DNA of 64,000 nucleotides from Caryophanales bacterium. Its GTDB lineage: Bacteria; Bacillota; Bacilli; CAJFEE01. The stretch spans positions 172,414 through 236,413 of the forward strand of contig JAQSYP010000004.1 of NCBI GenBank assembly GCA_029256085.1, given 5' to 3'. Shown here one piece after another: positions 59,751-64,000 of the stretch. A model generated the notes under the pieces. That model did no database searches. It was not told the origin of the DNA and saw nothing but the letters and a program-made list of their open reading frames with translations. A program made the position numbers and the translations under genes. The stretch's first letter is position 1; the number at the start of each line of letters is the position of its first letter.

Positions 59751-60657
59751 TACTTTAGTCGTTAAAAATTTATCTAAAAGCTTTGGAAATAGAAAAATTA
59801 TAGATGATGTTAGTTTTGAAGTTAATAAGGGTGAAATTTTTGGTTTTTTAGGTCCAAACGGCGCAGGTAAAACAACAATAATTAGAATGTTAGTTGGGTT
59901 AATTAAGCCTACAGAAGGAAAGATCTATATTAGTGGATTTGATGTTCGTAAAGATTATAAGAAAGCTATGAGCAGACTAGGTTGTATTGTTGAAAATCCT
60001 GAATTATATTCATTTTTAACTGGCTGGGAAAACTTAATGCAATTTGCCAGGATGATTGGTCTAAACGACGAGAATAAAATATTAGAAATTGTAAATTTAG
60101 TTAAATTAGATCAAAGAATTCACGATAAAGTAAAAACATATTCATTAGGAATGAAGCAACGACTTGGTATTGCTCAAGCACTTTTGAATGATCCTGATCT
60201 TCTAATCTTAGATGAACCAACAAACGGACTAGATCCTGCAGGTATTAGAGAACTTCGAGACTTCATAAAAAGAATAGTAAAGTTTAGAAATATGAGTGTT
60301 TTTATTAGTAGCCATCTTTTAAGTGAAATAGAAATGATGTGTGATACTGTTGCAATAATACATAAAGGTAAACTTATAAAGCAATCACCTGTTTCTGATC
60401 TTTTAGAAGAAACACAAAAGGTGAGTGTATGGGAGATATCAGATGTTAATAAAGGAATAGAATTACTAAAAAAGGTTTCGAGAAATGTAATTCAGATAAG
60501 TGATACTACTTTGAAATGTGAAATAGGAAAAAATGAAATACCAGAAATCATAAACATGCTTATTAATAATGATATTTTGATATATAATGCTTCTGTTGTA
60601 CAAGAATCATTAGAGGATTTATTTATTAGGTTTACAGGAGAAGAAACGAATGACTGA
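59740..60657 (+). CDS. ABC transporter ATP-binding protein
   Basis: [48 protein letters not shown]. Confidence 0.94.
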   Translation: MENNTLVVKNLSKSFGNRKIIDDVSFEVNKGEIFGFLGPNGAGKTTIIRMLVGLIKPTEGKIYISGFDVRKDYKKAMSRLGCIVENPELYSFLTGWENLMQFARMIGLNDENKILEIVNLVKLDQRIHDKVKTYSLGMKQRLGIAQALLNDPDLLILDEPTNGLDPAGIRELRDFIKRIVKFRNMSVFISSHLLSEIEMMCDTVAIIHKGKLIKQSPVSDLLEETQKVSVWEISDVNKGIELLKKVSRNVIQISDTTLKCEIGKNEIPEIINMLINNDILIYNASVVQESLEDLFIRFTGEETND

Positions 60658-61639
60658 ACTCTATAACTTACTATATAACGAAAGCGAAAAAATTATAAAA
60701 AAGAAAAAACTACTAGTACTTATCGGTATATTAATTATTTTAATTCCGTTATTTGTTTATGCTTCTGAACGCCAATATTCAGCAGCGGTTAAAATCCTCG
60801 GAACTGACGATTGGAGAGTTTCTCTTCAAAAAGAAATTTTAGAGGACCAAAGCCGAATGCAGAACGTTGGGAGATCTGAAGAATGGAAAAAGTGGTTAGA
60901 AATCAAAATAAAACAACAACAATATTACCTTGATAATGATATTAATCCAAATGAACCTGGCGCACCTACTTTTACGAGAACATTTATAGAAAATGCAGTT
61001 TCATTATTTATACCATTACTCGTAATGGTAGTAAGTATTGATATTGTAAGTTCGGAAAGATCTGACGGTACTATAAAAGCCTTGCTCACTAGACCAATTA
61101 ATAGATGGAAAATACTTTTGAGTAAGTACCTTGCTGTATTGTTGTTCTCAGCTGTAGTTGTATTTTTAGTTTGCTTTCTTTCAATATTAATTTCAGGCAT
61201 ATTTTTTAGTTTTAGAGGATGGGAAGCTCCAATTCTAACCGGATTTAAATTTGATAACGGGCAACTAATTACTAGTGACGTTACAACTATTCCACAGTGG
61301 CTTTATTTATTACGTGTAATTGGGATAGCGTGGTTTGTTAGTATTTGTATTTCGTCAATTAGCTTTATGGTGTCAGTAATAGTACGAAATACCGCTGCTG
61401 CAATGGGTATAATGCTTGCAGCATTAATAGCAGGTTCCATTTTAGTTGGGTTTGCATCAACGTGGGAAGGTGCTAAATATATATTCAGTGTACATTTACA
61501 ATTAACTGACTATATTTCTGGCCAAATGCCAATGATAAGTGATGTGACACTAGGTTATGCTATATTGATATTATCTTTATGGTCAATAGCAGCAGTATTT
61601 ATATCTTTTTATACATTTATAAAACAAGATATTTTATAG
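60650..61639 (+). CDS. ABC-2 type transporter permease
   Basis: VSIDIVSSERSDGTIKALLTRPINRWKILLSKYLAV; multiple TM; overlaps ATPase gene. Confidence 0.9.
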   Translation: MTELYNLLYNESEKIIKKKKLLVLIGILIILIPLFVYASERQYSAAVKILGTDDWRVSLQKEILEDQSRMQNVGRSEEWKKWLEIKIKQQQYYLDNDINPNEPGAPTFTRTFIENAVSLFIPLLVMVVSIDIVSSERSDGTIKALLTRPINRWKILLSKYLAVLLFSAVVVFLVCFLSILISGIFFSFRGWEAPILTGFKFDNGQLITSDVTTIPQWLYLLRVIGIAWFVSICISSISFMVSVIVRNTAAAMGIMLAALIAGSILVGFASTWEGAKYIFSVHLQLTDYISGQMPMISDVTLGYAILILSLWSIAAVFISFYTFIKQDIL

Positions 61640-61656
61640 TTAAAGGGTGGGAAAAA

Positions 61657-61947
61657 ATGAATAAAGTAAATGTTGCATTTCAAGTTATTCCTTTTACAAA
61701 AAACAATGATACATATGACATAATTGATAAAGTTATTCAAATGATTCACGAATCAGGCATTCATTACGAAGTTGGTCCAATGGAAACTGTGATGGAAGGC
61801 ACACTAGAAGAACTTTTTTCGATAATAGAAAGAGCACAAGAGCTTTGCGCTAAAAATGGCGCCTACCAAGTACTTTCAAATATAAAGATTCAGTACCGTC
61901 CTAATGAGGATGTTACAATTGAAGAAAAAATAGGTAAATACAGATGA
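61657..61947 (+). CDS. MTH1187-family thiamine-binding protein (YqgV-like)
   Basis: NVAFQVIPF...HESGIHYEVGPMETVMEGTLEELFSIIERAQELC. Confidence 0.85.
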   Translation: MNKVNVAFQVIPFTKNNDTYDIIDKVIQMIHESGIHYEVGPMETVMEGTLEELFSIIERAQELCAKNGAYQVLSNIKIQYRPNEDVTIEEKIGKYR

Positions 61948-62022
61948 ACAGGGATAACATCCCTGTTTTTTTGCATTTAATTAATACTTTTGTGAAACAA
62001 TATTGTTAAAGGAGGGATAAAC

Positions 62023-62262
62023 ATGGAAAAAATGTGTTGTCCAAATTGCAAAACTAATAAATCAAGATTTTATATAATTGATCAAGTACCTCGAGCTGTA
62101 AAATTATCAAATGACATAGAATCTACACATGAAATGACAGTTGATTCTGAGAAAGATCCATTTTTTGCACCATACTCTGGTCCAGAGTATAGAGTACAGT
62201 GTGGTTTATGCGGAACTATCGAGAATCCAGAGCAATTTATAAAAACAGCTAATCTTAATTAA
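62023..62262 (+). CDS. small zinc-ribbon protein (79 aa)
   Basis: CCPNCKTNKS...YRVQCGLCGTIENPE; AAAGGAGGG SD. Confidence 0.65.
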   Translation: MEKMCCPNCKTNKSRFYIIDQVPRAVKLSNDIESTHEMTVDSEKDPFFAPYSGPEYRVQCGLCGTIENPEQFIKTANLN

Positions 62263-62360
62263 TAAACCACTGTATAAAGTGGTTTTATTTTTTTGTTGTT
62301 TAAAATCCAATAATTCCTTAATATGATAGGTGAGAAGTATACAATAAAGGAATGTTATAA

Positions 62361-63140
62361 ATGGAAAATAACTCTTTAACAGAACAACAACTTAATGAAA
62401 TGGCAAGTAACCTTCATAATTTTGTTGACTTCGGTCTTAAAATTTTGGAGGAAATTATTAATAAACCAACTTTCTATACACCTTTAATTACAAACTTTAA
62501 TCACTTCCTAGACTTTTTAGACGCAGTAGCCATAATGATTGAGAAGGGTAGTTCATATCCTGTTGAACTTTTGCTTAGAAATTTATTTGAAACAAATCTG
62601 ACAATTGATTTTATCGTTTCCGAAAATACGAACGATAAGATAAAGGCTTACGAAATTGCTCAAATATTAGAGAAAATTGACATGCTTAAGCAAAAGGGAA
62701 AGTTTTGTAATGAAGACAAAGCAGACTCACTTTTAAACATTGAAGACCTAAATAATATATATTGTTCTTTGTCACTTCAAGATTCAATTGATAAACTAGA
62801 AGCAGTACTTAAATTAGATGAATACAGTGATTTAGCTTTAGTGCTAAAGAAGCAATCTTCAACAAAGTGGTACAGGTCATTTGGACCACGTAATTTAAAA
62901 GAAATGGCTTCATTACTTAATAAGAGTGCTTTTTATGAGATATATTATCATGAATTTTCCCAAACCGTTCATTCTAAAGGATCTTTAAGTAGAATCAAGT
63001 TATCTGATAACGGTGAGCTAGTTTTATCTTCTTTAAGAGATAGTACAAATATAGATATTTATTATAAATTAACAACCCAATTAGCAGTAGATACATTTGC
63101 GATACTAATAAAATTTTATGAATTAGATTTTGAATGTTAA
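62361..63140 (+). CDS. DUF5677-like protein
   Basis: IEKGSSYPVELLLRNLFETNLTIDFI...YYHEFSQTVHSKG pattern; tentative. Confidence 0.55.
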   Translation: MENNSLTEQQLNEMASNLHNFVDFGLKILEEIINKPTFYTPLITNFNHFLDFLDAVAIMIEKGSSYPVELLLRNLFETNLTIDFIVSENTNDKIKAYEIAQILEKIDMLKQKGKFCNEDKADSLLNIEDLNNIYCSLSLQDSIDKLEAVLKLDEYSDLALVLKKQSSTKWYRSFGPRNLKEMASLLNKSAFYEIYYHEFSQTVHSKGSLSRIKLSDNGELVLSSLRDSTNIDIYYKLTTQLAVDTFAILIKFYELDFEC

Positions 63141-63231
63141 AGAAAACTTGGCGACGGCAGAGCCATAGTTGCACTTATGCGTTAGGAAAGTATGAACTGC
63201 GCAGATGTTTGTACTTTCCTATTAGCTAAAT
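63140..63231 (-). repeat. dispersed palindromic repeat, copy 2 (inverted relative to copy 1)
   Basis: Reverse complement TAGCTAATAGGAAAGTACAAACATCTGCGCAGTTCATACTTTCCTAACGCATAAGTGCAACTATGGCTCTGCCGTCGCCAAGTTTTCTTT. Confidence 0.85.
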
Positions 63232-63233
63232 GA

Positions 63234-63288
63234 AAAACGTTATAAATTAATTAATTCCGATATGGAATTATTATTTATAACGTTTTTT
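63234..63288 (+). terminator. long hairpin terminator
   Basis: AAAACGTTATAAAT...ATTTATAACGTTTTTTC with inner TAATTCC/GGAATTA. Confidence 0.7.
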
Positions 63289-63371
63289 CTTGTCCTACAT
63301 AATTTTAGTAATATAGACAAACTTTGACTTAATATGTTAGAAAGTAGAATAATTTTGAGGAGGTGCAGTAA

Positions 63372-63605
63372 GTGACTCAACCACATGAAAGATTGCAAAA
63401 TACACCAATGAAGGCTTATAAAGTGTTTCATGCACCAACCGATCCATGCCCACCTATTGGTGTGAAATTTTATTCGACACCACCAAATCTATATGTAGGT
63501 TTTCAACCGTACAATTTAGAGCAGTTTGCACCAAAAGAGGCACTTAGAAAAGGGACTTTGTGGCCTGTATTTTACGACTTTTACGATAACCCTTACAAAA
63601 AATAA
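63372..63605 (+). CDS. cotJA: spore coat associated protein CotJA
   Basis: [63 protein letters not shown]. Confidence 0.95.
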   Translation: MTQPHERLQNTPMKAYKVFHAPTDPCPPIGVKFYSTPPNLYVGFQPYNLEQFAPKEALRKGTLWPVFYDFYDNPYKK

Positions 63606-63619
63606 GGGAGGGAGAACCT

Positions 63620-63877
63620 TTGGAACTAACTCAGGAGTATTACAGTTTACTTGAAGATATTCAAGCAGTTGATTTCGTGCTAGTTGAATTAACACTTTAC
63701 CTAGATACTCACCCAGGTGATGTTAATGCTTTAGCACAATTTAATCAATATGCAGCTTACAGTAAACAATTAAAAGCAAGATACGAGTCTTTATATGGCC
63801 CCCTTCTTCAGTACGGAAATAGCTTAGGAGGGGAATCATGGGATTGGTGTAAAGCACCTTGGCCATGGCAAGTCTAG
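63620..63877 (+). CDS. cotJB: spore coat protein CotJB
   Basis: [39 protein letters not shown]...[12 protein letters not shown]. Confidence 0.95.
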   Translation: MELTQEYYSLLEDIQAVDFVLVELTLYLDTHPGDVNALAQFNQYAAYSKQLKARYESLYGPLLQYGNSLGGESWDWCKAPWPWQV

Positions 63878-63895
63878 AAAAGAAAGGAGATTAAC

Positions 63896-64000
63896 ATGTG
63901 GATTTATGAGAAGAAACTACAGTATCCCGTTCGAGTAAGCACATGTAATCCATACCTTGCAAAACTTCTTGTTGAACAATATGGTGGAGCAGATGGTGAA
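63896..64000 (+). CDS. cotJC: CotJC (manganese-catalase-like spore coat protein), 5' part; runs off window
   Basis: GAAAGGAGATTAACATG; MWIYEKKLQYPVRVSTCNPYLAKLLVEQYGGADGE. Confidence 0.93.
   Translation, partial: MWIYEKKLQYPVRVSTCNPYLAKLLVEQYGGADGE

Noticed and set aside
63300-63372. SigE-type promoter upstream of cotJABC
   Set aside because: Expected from biology but I could not confirm a clear -35/-10 match by eye

Overview
AT-rich chromosomal window that looks like a spore-forming Bacillaceae, with spo0M, cotJABC, a YjcZ-type peptide, artPQR, xpt-pbuX and a ypeP/ypeQ-like pair. Most of it is core metabolism and transport: fhs, thyA-dfrA, tatA-tatC, asnB, an art-type amino-acid ABC operon, livJHMGF, a TPP-riboswitch thiXYZ operon, uppP, oppA, an ornithine carbamoyltransferase and guanine-riboswitch xpt-pbuX. 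Two regions look accessory. (1) A complete Tat-linked membrane [NiFe] uptake hydrogenase locus (about 12.8-23.1 kb: small and large subunits, cytochrome b, protease, an uncharacterised CxxC protein, hypABFCDE). It sits downstream of tatAC and an internally deleted ISL3-type IS remnant, and a sequence matching the cre consensus exactly lies in its upstream region. (2) A self-contained two-gene cassette (about 30.95-34.25 kb) between artPQR and livJHMGF. It encodes a divergent McrB-like AAA+ NTPase and a DUF2357/PD-(D/E)XK-like partner, and is the best candidate for an undescribed McrBC-type defence module. Two dispersed structured repeat families are also visible: an inverted pair at 43.0 and 63.2 kb, and a diverged pair at 7.4 and 11.7 kb. 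No tRNA, rRNA or CRISPR array was seen. All assignments come from reading the sequence and family knowledge; no searches were run.
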